From the NCBI RefSeq assembly GCF_001941845.1, contig NZ_CP018870.1, positions 7,292,001 to 7,356,000 of the forward strand: a stretch of DNA of 64,000 bases. The letters run 5' to 3'. Both the position numbers and the translations under genes were made by a program. The notes below the pieces were generated by a model, which made no database searches, had not been told where the DNA came from, and saw only the letters and a program-made list of their open reading frames with translations. This document shows positions 33,296-41,263 of the stretch, one piece after another; the stretch's first letter is position 1, and every line of letters starts with the position of its first letter. Source of the stretch: Streptomyces sp. TN58. Its GTDB lineage: Bacteria; Actinomycetota; Actinomycetes; Streptomycetales; Streptomycetaceae.

Positions 33296-34087
33296 TCAGC
33301 GGCGTCCGCGCTGGGCGTCGACGATCTGTCGCACGGAGCCGTCGACGTCGGTCCGTGCCTGGATCCGCTCCGCGAAGCCGGGGAACTGCCCGGCGACGGC
33401 GCTGAGCAGGCGCAGTTCCAGCGGTGCGACGTTGACCTCGCACAGGTCGCGGTGGACTGCCCGTACGACGGCGTCGGCGACCTGGCCCGGCGTGACCGTC
33501 CGGATGCCGCTGGGGGTGGCGGCACCGGTGGCCGCGAACATCCCGGCGTCCCGGACGAAACCGGGCTGGACCAGGGACACCCCCACCCCCGTACCCCTGA
33601 GCTCCTGGCGCAGGGCGAGCGCGAATCCGCGCAGCCCGAACTTCGTCGCGTTGTACAGGGAGGTGGACTTGGTCGCGGCCTTGCCGGAGATGGAACCGAC
33701 CAGTACGATGTGGCCGCGGCCGCGGGCCACCATGTGTTCGGCGAGCAGCCGGGACAACAGGAGGGGCGCCCGCAGGTTGACGTCGAGGGCGCGGTCGAGC
33801 TGCTCCTCGGTGTAGTCCAGGAGGTCGCCGCTGGCGGGGAGGGCGGCGTTCGCGATGAGGACGTCCGACTCGGCGCAGGCCTCGGCGAGGCGCACGACGT
33901 CCGACCGGACGGCGAGATCGGCGAGCACGCTCCGCGCACCGCAGGCGTCCGCGGCGGCCTTCAGGGCGGCCTCCTGCCGGCCGGTGACCGTCAGGCGGGC
34001 CCCCTGCGCGGTCAGGCGCGCGGCCAGGGCGGCGCCGATGCCTCCGGTGGCCCCGGTGAGCAGAACGTTCGATCCGGACATCTTCAC
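33296..34087 (-). CDS. Short-chain dehydrogenase under TetR control
   Basis: Predicted 263-residue classical SDR. LLTGATGGIGAALAARL is the cofactor motif near residue 9, ANAALPASGDL replaces the usual NNAG, catalytic Ser in VGSISGKAA, and YNATKFGLRGFA near residue 145. Length and order are typical. GTG at 34087 follows GGGAG. A perfect 22-bp palindrome lies 33 bp upstream, between it and the divergent tetR gene, so TetR repression is strongly suggested. Confidence 0.88.
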   Translation of the reverse strand: MKMSGSNVLLTGATGGIGAALAARLTAQGARLTVTGRQEAALKAAADACGARSVLADLAVRSDVVRLAEACAESDVLIANAALPASGDLLDYTEEQLDRALDVNLRAPLLLSRLLAEHMVARGRGHIVLVGSISGKAATKSTSLYNATKFGLRGFALALRQELRGTGVGVSLVQPGFVRDAGMFAATGAATPSGIRTVTPGQVADAVVRAVHRDLCEVNVAPLELRLLSAVAGQFPGFAERIQARTDVDGSVRQIVDAQRGRR

Positions 34088-34120
34088 GACGACTCCCGTA
34101 CGGCGTTACGGCGTTCTTCA

Positions 34121-34142
34121 ACTGTTCGTTCGAACGAACAGT
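34121..34142. promoter_or_regulatory. Perfect 22-bp palindromic TetR operator
   Basis: The half-site ACTGTTCGTTC at 34121-34131 is followed immediately by its exact complement GAACGAACAGT at 34132-34142. It contains the GTTCG core common to TetR-family operators and lies between the divergent SDR and tetR genes, close to the SDR start. Confidence 0.8.
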
Positions 34143-34290
34143 AGGGACCGCGCCGCACCTTGTCCACACCCCACCTTGTCCACACCGCACCCGTCCCAAC
34201 TCCCCGGCCCCACAAGGCGGCACCCGCCTCCACCCCCCTCCGCGCGGCCCCGCACGGCGCCCTCGTCGGCCGATGGGGCAGAATGCGGAC

Positions 34291-34881
34291 ATGCCCCCCG
34301 CTTCCGCCACCCGCCAGAGCATCATCGACGCCGTACTGCGGATCATCGGGCAGGACGGCATCGCGGCCGTCACCAACCGGCGCATCGCCAAAGAGGCAGC
34401 GGTCTCCCTGGGCTCCGTCACCTACCACTTCGCCACCCAGCACGAGCTGCTGCGCGAGAGCCTGCTGCACTTCGTGGCCGAGGAGACCCGGCACTTCACC
34501 GCGCTCGCCGACGAATGCACCGACGAGCACTTCGACATCGGCCGGGCGGCCGAGGAGGTGGCACAGGTCGCGGGCGGCAACGCCTTCGACAGCCGCCACA
34601 TCGCGCCATTCGAGCTGTACGTCCAGGCGGGCCGCGACGAACGGCTGCGTGCCGCCGCGGCCGAGTGCTTCGCCGCCTACGACCTGCTGGCCACGCGGAT
34701 CCTGGCCCAGCTGGGCGTGCCGGACCCCGAGCGCCTGGCCGGCGCGGCCGTGGCCCTGGTGTTCGGGCAGCAGCTGCGCCGCCTGGCCACCGGGGCCCCC
34801 GCCGAGGACCTGGTCGACACACTGCTGGTCCTCACCGACTTCACGCCGGCGCAGGCAGCCTCCCGGCCGGTGGCGCCGTGA
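34291..34881 (+). CDS. TetR family regulator
   Basis: Predicted 196 residues from ATG 34291. The helix-turn-helix is IIGQDGIAAVTNRRIAKEAAVSLGSVTYHFATQHELL at about 15-52, followed by a helical ligand domain. CAGAAT at 34279-34284 lies 6 nt before the ATG, fitting a leaderless start; an in-frame ATG at 34273 is an alternative. It is divergent from the SDR gene, with the 22-bp palindrome between them. Confidence 0.88.
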   Translation: MPPASATRQSIIDAVLRIIGQDGIAAVTNRRIAKEAAVSLGSVTYHFATQHELLRESLLHFVAEETRHFTALADECTDEHFDIGRAAEEVAQVAGGNAFDSRHIAPFELYVQAGRDERLRAAAAECFAAYDLLATRILAQLGVPDPERLAGAAVALVFGQQLRRLATGAPAEDLVDTLLVLTDFTPAQAASRPVAP

Positions 34882-34911
34882 GCGCGAGGGTTCACCGGGG
34901 GCTCACGGCGC
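34873..34911. terminator. 11-bp hairpin overlapping the tetR stop
   Basis: GCGCCGTGAGC at 34873-34883 pairs perfectly with GCTCACGGCGC at 34901-34911. It covers the tetR stop codon and lies between convergent genes, so it can terminate transcription from tetR and perhaps from the DUF4916 gene. Confidence 0.6.
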
Positions 34912-34939
34912 GCCCGGCGAGCCCTCCCGGTCCCGGCAC

Positions 34940-35476
34940 TCAGTAGGCGAGTCCCACATGCGCGAGTGCCTGCTTCAGCAGCACCGCGTGGCCGCCCGGC
35001 ATCTCGCCCTGCACGGCCGCCGAGGCCGCTTCCTGCGGGCTGAACCAGACCAGGTCCAGGGCGTCCTGCCGGGGACGGCAGTCACCCGTCACCGGCACGA
35101 CGTAGGCCAGCGACACCGCGTGCTGCCGCGGGTCGTGGAACGGGGTGATGCCGGCCGTCGGGAAGTACTCGGCCACCGTGAAGGGCTGGAGCGAAGCCGG
35201 TACCAGCGGCAGGGCCACCGGGCCCAGGTCCTTCTCCAGGTGGCGCAGCAGCGCGTCGCGGATCCGCTCGTGGTGCATGACACGGCCGGACACCAGCGTC
35301 CGGCTGATCGTCCCCTCCGCGCCGATCCGCAGCAGCAGTCCGACACTGGTGACTTCGCCGGTGTCGTTCACCCGCACGGGAACGGCCTCGACGTACAGGA
35401 TCGGCATCTGAGCCCTGGCCATGTCCAGCTCGTCACTGGTCAGCCAGCCTGGCGTGGTTTCGGTCATGTCAGCCAT
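34940..35476 (-). CDS. NUDIX-like DUF4916 protein
   Basis: The 178-residue protein resembles the DUF4916/NUDIX hydrolase family of actinobacteria: PGWLTSDELDMARAQMPILYVEAVPV at the start, VGLLLRIGAEG, SGRVMHHERIRDALLRHLEKDLGP, and SLAYVVPVTGDCRPRQDALDLVWF. A canonical NUDIX box is not obvious. TATGAT at 35483-35488 on this strand is 6 nt before the ATG at 35476, which supports this start and a leaderless transcript over the internal ATG at 35467. Substrate unknown. Confidence 0.75.
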   Translation of the reverse strand: MADMTETTPGWLTSDELDMARAQMPILYVEAVPVRVNDTGEVTSVGLLLRIGAEGTISRTLVSGRVMHHERIRDALLRHLEKDLGPVALPLVPASLQPFTVAEYFPTAGITPFHDPRQHAVSLAYVVPVTGDCRPRQDALDLVWFSPQEAASAAVQGEMPGGHAVLLKQALAHVGLAY

Positions 35477-35482
35477 TTCTTG

Positions 35483-35488
35483 ATCATA
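35483..35488 (-). promoter_or_regulatory. -10 element, leaderless DUF4916 gene
   Basis: TATGAT on the minus strand lies 6 nt before the start codon at 35476. It is a close match to TANNNT and sits in a locally AT-rich stretch. Confidence 0.6.
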
Positions 35489-35723
35489 CTTTCCGCAGTG
35501 GTCCTGGCCCAGATCATGCGGCCATCGGAAATCGACCGGCCGTCAGGTCGCCGTCGCCGCGCCCCGCTGCCGGGCTGTCGCGCCCCCCACGGACGGACCG
35601 CGGTGCCCGCCGGACGGCCGAGGAGCGTCCCGTGATCCGGCATGACCGAAAAGCAGCATTCATGGAGACTCGGGCGCATATCCTCACTTCCCATGGAGAG
35701 GGTGACCTATTCCGGGAGGCACG

Positions 35724-36944
35724 ATGAGTGAACAGCCGGTCCTACTTCCCTACGCCGACCGGGAATTCGTAGCCGACCCCTTCCCGCTCTACGGGAAGCT
35801 GCGCGAGGACGGCCCCGTACGCCGCGTCGTCGTCGCGGGCGGCCTCGACGCCTGGCTCGTCACCCGCTACGAGGAAGGGCTCGCGGCCCTGTCCGACCCG
35901 CGCCTCAGCAGCGACGTACGCGACGCGTCGGACCCCCGGCTCCTGGCCCAGCTGCCCGCGACCGAGCGGGAGTCGATGATGAGCAACATGCTCCGCAGCG
36001 ACCCGCCCGACCACACCCGCCTGCGCCGCCTGGTCTCCAAGGCGTTCACCGCCCGCAGGGTCGCGCAGATGCGGCCCCGGATCCAGACCCTCACCGACCG
36101 CCTGCTCGACGCGGTCACGCCGGCCGGCCGCGCCGACCTCGTCGCGGACCTCGCACTGCCGCTCCCCGTCGCCGTCATCGGCGAACTGCTGGGGGTGCCG
36201 GTGGACGACCAGCACGACTTCCAGCGCTGGACCGACCGAATGATCGCGCGGGGTGCGGAGCCGCCCGACCCCGCCGTCGTGGACGAGGCATGGCGGCACA
36301 TGCGCGCCTACGTCACCGACCTCATCCGGGACAAACGGGCCCACCCCGGCGACGACCTGCTGAGCGGCCTGGTCACCGCCCGGGACGAGGAACAGCGGCT
36401 GAGCGAGGACGAGCTCATCGCCATGGTGTTCCTGCTGCTGGCCGCCGGCTACATCACCACCGTCAACCTGATCAGCGGCGGCATCGCGATACTGCTCGCC
36501 CACCCCCGCCAGCTGGACCTCCTGCGCTCCGACCCCGAACTCCTGGGAAGCGCCGTGGAGGAGTTCCTCCGCTACGACGGCCCCGTGAGCCCCGGCATCG
36601 CCCGCTTCGCCCGCGAGGACGTCGAGATCGCGGGCGTGACCGTCCCGCGCGGCGCGACCGTCCTGATCGCCACGGCCATCGCCGACCGCGACCCGGCACG
36701 CTTCCCGGAATCCGACCGGCTCGACATCACCCGGCAGGACAACGCCCACCTCGCGTTCGGCCACGGCGTCCACTACTGCATGGGCGCCCCATTGGCCCGG
36801 CTGGAGGGGCAGATCGCGATCGGCACCGCGCTGCGCCGGCTCCCCGGCCTCGCCCTCGCCGTGGAGCCCGACGAGATCCGCTGGCGTGGCGGCGGACTGC
36901 GCGGCCCCCTGAGCCTCCCGGTGACCTTCCGCCCGGGCGGTTGA
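35724..36944 (+). CDS. Cytochrome P450
   Basis: The 406-residue protein is a bacterial class I P450. The I-helix oxygen-binding segment AAGYITTVNLISG lies near residue 238, the ExxR motif in EEFLRYDGPVSP near residue 280, and the haem loop FGHGVHYCMGAPLARLE near residue 346 with the Cys ligand. The usual acid-Thr pair of the I helix reads Gly-Tyr-Ile-Thr-Thr, so the acid is replaced. It should hydroxylate a hydrophobic substrate using ferredoxin from elsewhere; no ferredoxin gene is adjacent. A 20-bp near-duplication follows at the stop codon. Confidence 0.92.
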   Translation: MSEQPVLLPYADREFVADPFPLYGKLREDGPVRRVVVAGGLDAWLVTRYEEGLAALSDPRLSSDVRDASDPRLLAQLPATERESMMSNMLRSDPPDHTRLRRLVSKAFTARRVAQMRPRIQTLTDRLLDAVTPAGRADLVADLALPLPVAVIGELLGVPVDDQHDFQRWTDRMIARGAEPPDPAVVDEAWRHMRAYVTDLIRDKRAHPGDDLLSGLVTARDEEQRLSEDELIAMVFLLLAAGYITTVNLISGGIAILLAHPRQLDLLRSDPELLGSAVEEFLRYDGPVSPGIARFAREDVEIAGVTVPRGATVLIATAIADRDPARFPESDRLDITRQDNAHLAFGHGVHYCMGAPLARLEGQIAIGTALRRLPGLALAVEPDEIRWRGGGLRGPLSLPVTFRPGG

Positions 36945-36962
36945 CCTTCCGCCCCGGCGGTT

Positions 36963-36998
36963 GACGGGCTGTTCGCGGCGACCCGCGGACAGCCCGTC
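36963..36998. terminator. Bidirectional terminator between P450 and amidase
   Basis: GACGGGCTGT at 36963-36972 pairs perfectly with ACAGCCCGTC at 36989-36998, with an inner CGCG/CGCG pair. It overlaps the amidase stop codon and follows the P450 stop by 18 bp. Confidence 0.7.
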
Positions 36999-37815
36999 AG
37001 GGCAGGAGGCCCGCCGGCAGGTACTCCCCGATCGTCGCCGCCGGCCGGCCCGTGGCCTGGCGTACCAGATCCCAGACCGGGTCCCGCTCCTGGCCCTGCT
37101 CCGCATCCTGCTCCGGGTCGGACAGGGTCGTGCCGAGGCGGGTGGCGACGTCCTTGCGCAGGTTCGGCAGCAGGGCGTACAGGCGATCGCCCGGGCAGGA
37201 CGTGGCGTTGAAGTCGCGGTGCCCGTAGATTTCCGACGCGGGCAGACCGTACTGGTCGCAGACGTGCGCACACAGGTCCGCCAGCGCCGCGTACTGCGCG
37301 GCGGGCGGCGCCTGCGAGGTATAGGTGCCCTCGTTCTCGATGCCGATCGACACCGTGTTCTGCCCGACGCAGTGCGCCGCGCGCACCTGGCGTGTGCCGT
37401 TGCGCAGCTCCGCGAGGCTGTTGTGGCGGCCCTCCAGCACGAAGGCCCCCCGGCTGACGGTGAAGTGCTGGCCGGTGTCGATCCACCCGTGCGCGTCCAT
37501 GTGGTAGGTCTGGATCGCCCGGGCCAGCGCGACGGCGCGCTGCCTGGAGTAGTCCGTCACGTTCGCCGTCGCCGTGTGGTGGACGACGATCCGCTCGGGG
37601 CGGTTGGCGAGGACGACGACGGGTTCGGACGCGGCCCGCGCACCCCAGGTGGCGCAGGCGATGATGTCCGGGCCGGCGGCCGCGTACGCGCGCCCGGCCG
37701 CGGCGACGGGCAGCGCCGCCGCGGTGGCCACGGCGAACGCGCCCGTGAGGACGGACCGGCGGGAGTAGCGGCCCGCAGCGGGTGCCGGCTGGTCGTGCGG
37801 TGCGCGGAGGGTCAT
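36997..37815 (-). CDS. Tat-exported peptidoglycan amidase (PGRP/amidase_2)
   Basis: Predicted 272 residues. A Tat signal (SRRSVLTGAFAVATAAALPVAAAGRAYA) is followed by an N-acetylmuramoyl-L-alanine amidase/PGRP domain at about 48-220. Zinc ligands are the His of RIVVHHTATANVTDYSRQ and the His and Cys of YGHRDFNATSCPGDRLYALL. SIGIENEGTYT and a RAIQTYHMDAHGWIDTGQHF segment fit the PGRP family. It should cut the lactyl-amide bond of peptidoglycan outside the membrane. The acidic C-terminal tail (about 230-272) has no recognised domain. ATG 37815 was chosen because it directly precedes the Tat signal. Confidence 0.9.
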   Translation of the reverse strand: MTLRAPHDQPAPAAGRYSRRSVLTGAFAVATAAALPVAAAGRAYAAAGPDIIACATWGARAASEPVVVLANRPERIVVHHTATANVTDYSRQRAVALARAIQTYHMDAHGWIDTGQHFTVSRGAFVLEGRHNSLAELRNGTRQVRAAHCVGQNTVSIGIENEGTYTSQAPPAAQYAALADLCAHVCDQYGLPASEIYGHRDFNATSCPGDRLYALLPNLRKDVATRLGTTLSDPEQDAEQGQERDPVWDLVRQATGRPAATIGEYLPAGLLP

Positions 37816-38004
37816 ACGGTGCCCGTTTCCGTAGGAGGCTGCCCATTCAAGGGAGCCCGGCGGCACCGGCCGCGCAGACACACCGAGCGGCAACCGGACT
37901 CTCCCCGACCGGCCGTGGCGCCGGCGCACGCGACCGCCCACCCCCGCCGCGCAGGCGTTCACCGCGGCGCGGTTGGATGGCTCGCGGACTACGAAAGGGC
38001 AACC

Positions 38005-38655
38005 GTGGCACTGCATCCGGAAGGCGTCTACACCAGCGGACCGATCGCGCACCTCGTCGGACTCGCGGCCGGCGGACCAGACGCGCTGGAGTGGGAGGTG
38101 CTGCGGCTCGCGCGGGTCACCCAGGCCAACCACTGGGATCCGACCTGGCGGACCGGCTTTCAGACCCTCGCCTCCCACCTCGACCATCTGGCCACGACGT
38201 TCAGCGAGGAGTTCTTCGCGAGGTGCCCGCAGAACGCGCGGCGGGCATGGACCGCGGCCGCCGGAGCCGGAACCGTGCCCGAGTTCATGACCGCGCTCGC
38301 GATGCTGCTACGGCTCTCCGACCGCGAGGCGACCGCCGGTTACGACGAGGTCCCGCTGGCCGCCTGGGAGGTGCGGGCCCGGTTCCCACTCCTGCTCGAC
38401 CTGGATTCGTGGGCGTACGACGGCGAGTACGGCTCCTACGAGGAGAGCCTGCTGGCCTTCATCGGAGCCGGGCACCCCTACTGCCACGACGAACTGATCC
38501 CCCGCCTGACCCAGGCGCTGGAGGCTCGGACGCTCCTCGCTCAGTCCGACGCCTTCGCCCGGTCGTTCCGGAACCTCGTACCGGACGCGACACCGGAAAC
38601 CCTCGGCGTGCTCGCGAGGCTGACGTTCGCCCACATGGCGGAGCACCACGGGTGA
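38005..38655 (+). CDS. Hypothetical protein
   Basis: Predicted 216 residues from GTG 38005, preceded by GAAAGGG. I do not recognise a named family. The sequence is soluble, helical and rich in aromatic residues: WEVLRLARVTQANHWDP, HLDHLATTFSEEFFARCP, SWAYDGEYGSYEESLLAFIGAGHPYC, and LARLTFAHMAEHHG. It is divergent from the Tat amidase gene. An eroded miniature element starts 10 bp after its stop. Confidence 0.65.
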   Translation: MALHPEGVYTSGPIAHLVGLAAGGPDALEWEVLRLARVTQANHWDPTWRTGFQTLASHLDHLATTFSEEFFARCPQNARRAWTAAAGAGTVPEFMTALAMLLRLSDREATAGYDEVPLAAWEVRARFPLLLDLDSWAYDGEYGSYEESLLAFIGAGHPYCHDELIPRLTQALEARTLLAQSDAFARSFRNLVPDATPETLGVLARLTFAHMAEHHG

Positions 38656-38664
38656 CCCGCCCAG

Positions 38665-38712
38665 GGCGCGTTGCGACAGTGGCGTCGTCCGCCCGCAGTG
38701 CGGTGATCCGCA
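38665..38712 (+). repeat. One-ended remnant of the miniature element family
   Basis: The first 41 bases are near identical to the reverse strand of the 32571-32733 element, starting GGCGCGTTGCGACAGT and continuing GGCGTCGTCCGCCCGCAG, with three differences. No matching right end was found downstream, so this copy is truncated. Confidence 0.6.
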
Positions 38713-38866
38713 GCACCGGGCAGCGGTCCACGGTCGGTCCGGCGACGTACCGGTACGGCCGGCGCACCGGTACGGCGGGAGCCGGTTCACCCCGGGGGAC
38801 CGGTGAGCGGGTGGCGCGTACGGCGTGTCCGCCGCTGCGGGGAGGGGAAGGCCGGGTCCGGCTGCC

Positions 38867-38872
38867 TACCGT
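38867..38872 (+). promoter_or_regulatory. -10 element, leaderless GNAT gene
   Basis: TACCGT lies exactly 6 nt before the ATG at 38879, and no Shine-Dalgarno is present. Confidence 0.55.
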
Positions 38873-38878
38873 GCTCCC

Positions 38879-39538
38879 ATGAGCACACGACCCGCAGCGC
38901 CGTTGGCCGGGTACGGCATCCGGGCCGCCCGGCCCTCCGAGGCCGGAGCGGTCGCCGCGCTCCTGGCCCGCGCCTTCGCCGACGACCCGGTCATGGCGTG
39001 GATGATCCCCGCTGCCGACCGGGAGCGCAGGACGGCGCGGTACTTCCGGCTGTCCCAGCGCCAGCAGCGGCCGCGCCATGGCGGAGTCCGCGTCGCCGCG
39101 ACGGCCGACGGGCGGCTGCTGGCCGCCGCTCTGTGGTCGGGCCCCGGGTGCTGGAAGACCTCCGGGGTGCGGGAGTTGGCGGCGCTGCCGTTCTACGCGC
39201 GCGCCTTCGGGCTGCGCGGGATGCCGCGGGCCGGGAAGGTCCAGAACGCCATGCACGAGGCCCATCCGGACACGCCGCACTGGTACCTGCCGTCGGTGGG
39301 GACGGACCAGGGGCTCCAGGGGATGGGCGTGGGGTCGGCGCTGCTGCGCCAGCAGCTGGCCCGGTGCGACCGGTTCGGCCAACCGGCCTACCTGGAGTCC
39401 AGCAACATCACCAACGTCCCCTTCTACGAGGGGCTGGGCTTCCGGGTGACCGGTGAGATCCGGCTCCCGGGCGGCGGCCCGACCTTGTGGCCGATGTGGC
39501 GCGATGCCGCCCACGCGGACGACCGGAGCGCCGGCTGA
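38879..39538 (+). CDS. GNAT family N-acetyltransferase
   Basis: Predicted 219 residues. YGIRAARPSEAGAVAALLARAFADDPVMAWMIP is the GNAT N-terminal strand-helix, LPSVGTDQGLQGMGVGSALLRQQL near residue 140 is the acetyl-CoA pyrophosphate loop (Q/R-x-x-G-x-G/A), and AYLESSNITNVPFYEGLGFRVTGEI is the C-terminal strand-helix. It acetylates an unknown amine. ATG 38879 is preferred because of the leaderless promoter. It converges on the secreted protein gene at 39555. Confidence 0.87.
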   Translation: MSTRPAAPLAGYGIRAARPSEAGAVAALLARAFADDPVMAWMIPAADRERRTARYFRLSQRQQRPRHGGVRVAATADGRLLAAALWSGPGCWKTSGVRELAALPFYARAFGLRGMPRAGKVQNAMHEAHPDTPHWYLPSVGTDQGLQGMGVGSALLRQQLARCDRFGQPAYLESSNITNVPFYEGLGFRVTGEIRLPGGGPTLWPMWRDAAHADDRSAG

Positions 39539-39554
39539 CACCCCGGAGCGGTAC

Positions 39555-40007
39555 TCAGGTCTGGCACTGCCTGGTCGCGGCGGGGGACCAGCCGCTCCAG
39601 GCCGCGCCGTCGGCCCGGGCGTGCACGCGGATCTCGACCTTCACGGGGCCGCACACGCGGGTGCTGCTTCCCACTTCGAGGGGTCCGACGGACTCCCCGG
39701 CCCGCACGTGGGTGCGGCCGCTGCCCAGCTTCTCCCAGTGACCACCGTCGACGACGCGGAAGAAGGCCTCGTAGGCGACGCCGACTCCCTTGCTCCCGGT
39801 GTTGCGTGCCTTGACGTATGCCGTGATCTCGCGCGTGGGGAACCGGCCCGCGGATCCCCTCTCGGCGCTGATGCACCCGTTGACGGCCACCCGACCGGTC
39901 GACGTCCCGCCCCCGCAGGCGACCGCCGCGGCGTCCGCGGTGCCCGGGACCGCCAAGACGGTAAGTGCTGCCGCGGCCAGGACCGCTCCGATGCGCCTCA
40001 GATGCAA
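39555..40007 (-). CDS. Small secreted protein
   Basis: Predicted 150 residues from TTG 40007. A Sec signal peptide (LRRIGAVLAAAALTVLAVPGTADA) is followed by a Cys-containing beta-rich domain (ACGGGTSTGRVAVNGC, RFPTREITAYVKARNTGSKG, RVCGPVKVEIRVHARADG, ending QCQT). Four cysteines could make two disulfides. The start lies inside the 3' end of the upstream gene (overlap 39998-40007), suggesting translational coupling; GAAGGG lies about 9 nt before the TTG. Function unknown. Confidence 0.65.
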   Translation of the reverse strand: MHLRRIGAVLAAAALTVLAVPGTADAAAVACGGGTSTGRVAVNGCISAERGSAGRFPTREITAYVKARNTGSKGVGVAYEAFFRVVDGGHWEKLGSGRTHVRAGESVGPLEVGSSTRVCGPVKVEIRVHARADGAAWSGWSPAATRQCQT

Positions 40008-40381
40008 CGTTCCATGCCCTTCACCGAGTCCGTCGGGTCCGTCGAGACGGCCGAGTCCGCTGTCTCTTGACAGACCTTGGCCCGGGTCGGGCCCGAGGGG
40101 GAGGGGTCGGCCGCGTCTTTCGCCCGAAAGGAGTCGTCGGAGGCCTCGCGGACGACGCGCCGCAGCTCGACGCCCCCGGACCGCCAGCCGGCGGGAGCGG
40201 CCCAGTGCGGATGGGTGCACAGCCGGCCGGACAGCGCGATCAGCCGCCGCCGCAGCACGGTCGTCCCGCTTCCGGGAGGCACCCGTGCGAGCTCGCCGTA
40301 GGTACGCTGCCACGCCAGCTGCAGCGCGACCAGGTCCTCGGGAAACCGGAATGATGCCGTCACACCATCATTCCAACACAT
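39998..40381 (-). CDS. Hypothetical Streptomyces protein
   Basis: Predicted 127 residues from ATG 40381; a GTG at 40363 (start of TASFRFPEDL) is an alternative that fits the usual N-terminus I recall for similar proteins. The core is helical and basic: FPEDLVALQLAWQRTYGELA and TVLRRRLIALSGRLCTHPHWA. TTAAAT lies 5 nt before ATG 40381, which favours the longer leaderless form. It overlaps the secreted-protein gene behind it. No function is known to me. Confidence 0.65.
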   Translation of the reverse strand: MCWNDGVTASFRFPEDLVALQLAWQRTYGELARVPPGSGTTVLRRRLIALSGRLCTHPHWAAPAGWRSGGVELRRVVREASDDSFRAKDAADPSPSGPTRAKVCQETADSAVSTDPTDSVKGMERCI

Positions 40382-40480
40382 GTTCGATTTAATGGTCGAG
40401 CGCAGCCTCCGGGGCTCCGAGGTGGTGCGCTCGGAGGCTGTCGCTGCTCGCTTCCGGCGTGCGCGTGCCGGCGGGCGGAC

Positions 40481-40963
40481 CTACGATTCGTCGGCCGCGG
40501 TGTCACCGCAGGACGGGGCCGCCCTTCTTCTGCGGTACACCACCACCCCGCAGGCCGCGAGGAGCAGGGTGGCCACGGCGAACGCCCCGAGCGCCGGCCG
40601 CTGGGCGAAGAGCCGCCCCAGCACTTCCAGCACGCCGAGCCCCGCCGTCGCGTAGATCAGCGCCCAGGCGGCACCGCCCACGAACAGGGCGGGGAGGTAG
40701 CGCGGCAGGGGCATGCGCATGCTGCCCGCGAGGAAGTTGGCGGCGGTCTGGAAGCCCACGGTCAGGAACGAGACGGCCACGACCGGCGCGCCCCACCGCT
40801 GGATCGCCCGCTCGGCGCGCTGGAACCTCGGCGTGGAGATGCGCCCGGCGAGCCGGCTGCGCCGGGCTCCCGCGCCGGCCAGCCATCCGACGGCGAACGT
40901 CCCTCCGGCGCGAAGCAGCACGATGACGTACAGGGCTCCGGCCGTGAGCGCGAGCTTATCCAC
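40481..40963 (-). CDS. DedA-like (VTT domain) membrane protein
   Basis: The 160-residue protein has about four hydrophobic helices with the DedA/VTT-like segment QRWGAPVVAVSFLTVGFQTAANFLAGSMRMPLPRYLPALFVGGAAWALIYATAGL. This RWG-V-SRF-PG variant lacks the Arg and Pro of typical DedA. DedA proteins act as lipid scramblases or flippases. GTG 40963 has no clear ribosome binding site. An iron-box-like dyad and a hairpin lie upstream within a ~200-nt possible 5' leader. Confidence 0.72.
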   Translation of the reverse strand: MDKLALTAGALYVIVLLRAGGTFAVGWLAGAGARRSRLAGRISTPRFQRAERAIQRWGAPVVAVSFLTVGFQTAANFLAGSMRMPLPRYLPALFVGGAAWALIYATAGLGVLEVLGRLFAQRPALGAFAVATLLLAACGVVVYRRRRAAPSCGDTAADES

Positions 40964-40993
40964 GGGGCATCGGTCCGATCCCCGAGCCGCACC

Positions 40994-41020
40994 CCGGTAT
41001 GCCCGTCACCGGCATACCGG
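40994..41020 (-). promoter_or_regulatory. 10-bp hairpin in the DedA-like gene leader
   Basis: CCGGTATGCC at 40994-41003 pairs perfectly with GGCATACCGG at 41011-41020 around a 7-nt loop. It lies between the iron-box-like site and the start codon at 40963, so it could be an attenuator or part of a structured leader. Confidence 0.4.
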
Positions 41021-41164
41021 TCTGGGGCACGCCCGCCACCGGCATGCCCGACACGGCTGGGGCCGACCCGTCCCAGCGGGTGTACGACGCGCACAAGCCC
41101 GGTCACCACCTCTCGCCCGCGCCTTGCCCCTGCGCGCTTCCGCCGTCCGGATTGCCACGTCAAA

Positions 41165-41183
41165 CGAGGTTAGCCTAACCGAA
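41165..41183. promoter_or_regulatory. Iron box-like dyad (DmdR/IdeR type)
   Basis: GGTTAG-C-CTAACC at 41168-41180 matches the core GGTTAG-N-CTAACC of the DtxR/IdeR/DmdR1 consensus (TTAGGTTAGGCTAACCTAA). On the minus strand a TAGGCT hexamer inside the box could serve as a -10. The nearest gene reading away from it is the DedA-like gene on the minus strand, ~200 bp away. Confidence 0.65.
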
Positions 41184-41263
41184 CACGCATGCGGCAGGCC
41201 GGGCTCCGTGCAGTCACTATGCGAGGTCCGCGCGCCGCGCCGAAGGCCCGATCGCGGCCGCCG

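Noticed and set aside
40762..41163. Minus-strand frame directly after the iron-box-like site as a gene
   Set aside because: Arg/Gly-rich sequence with no family pattern. It overlaps the DedA-like gene in another frame and has a weak start.
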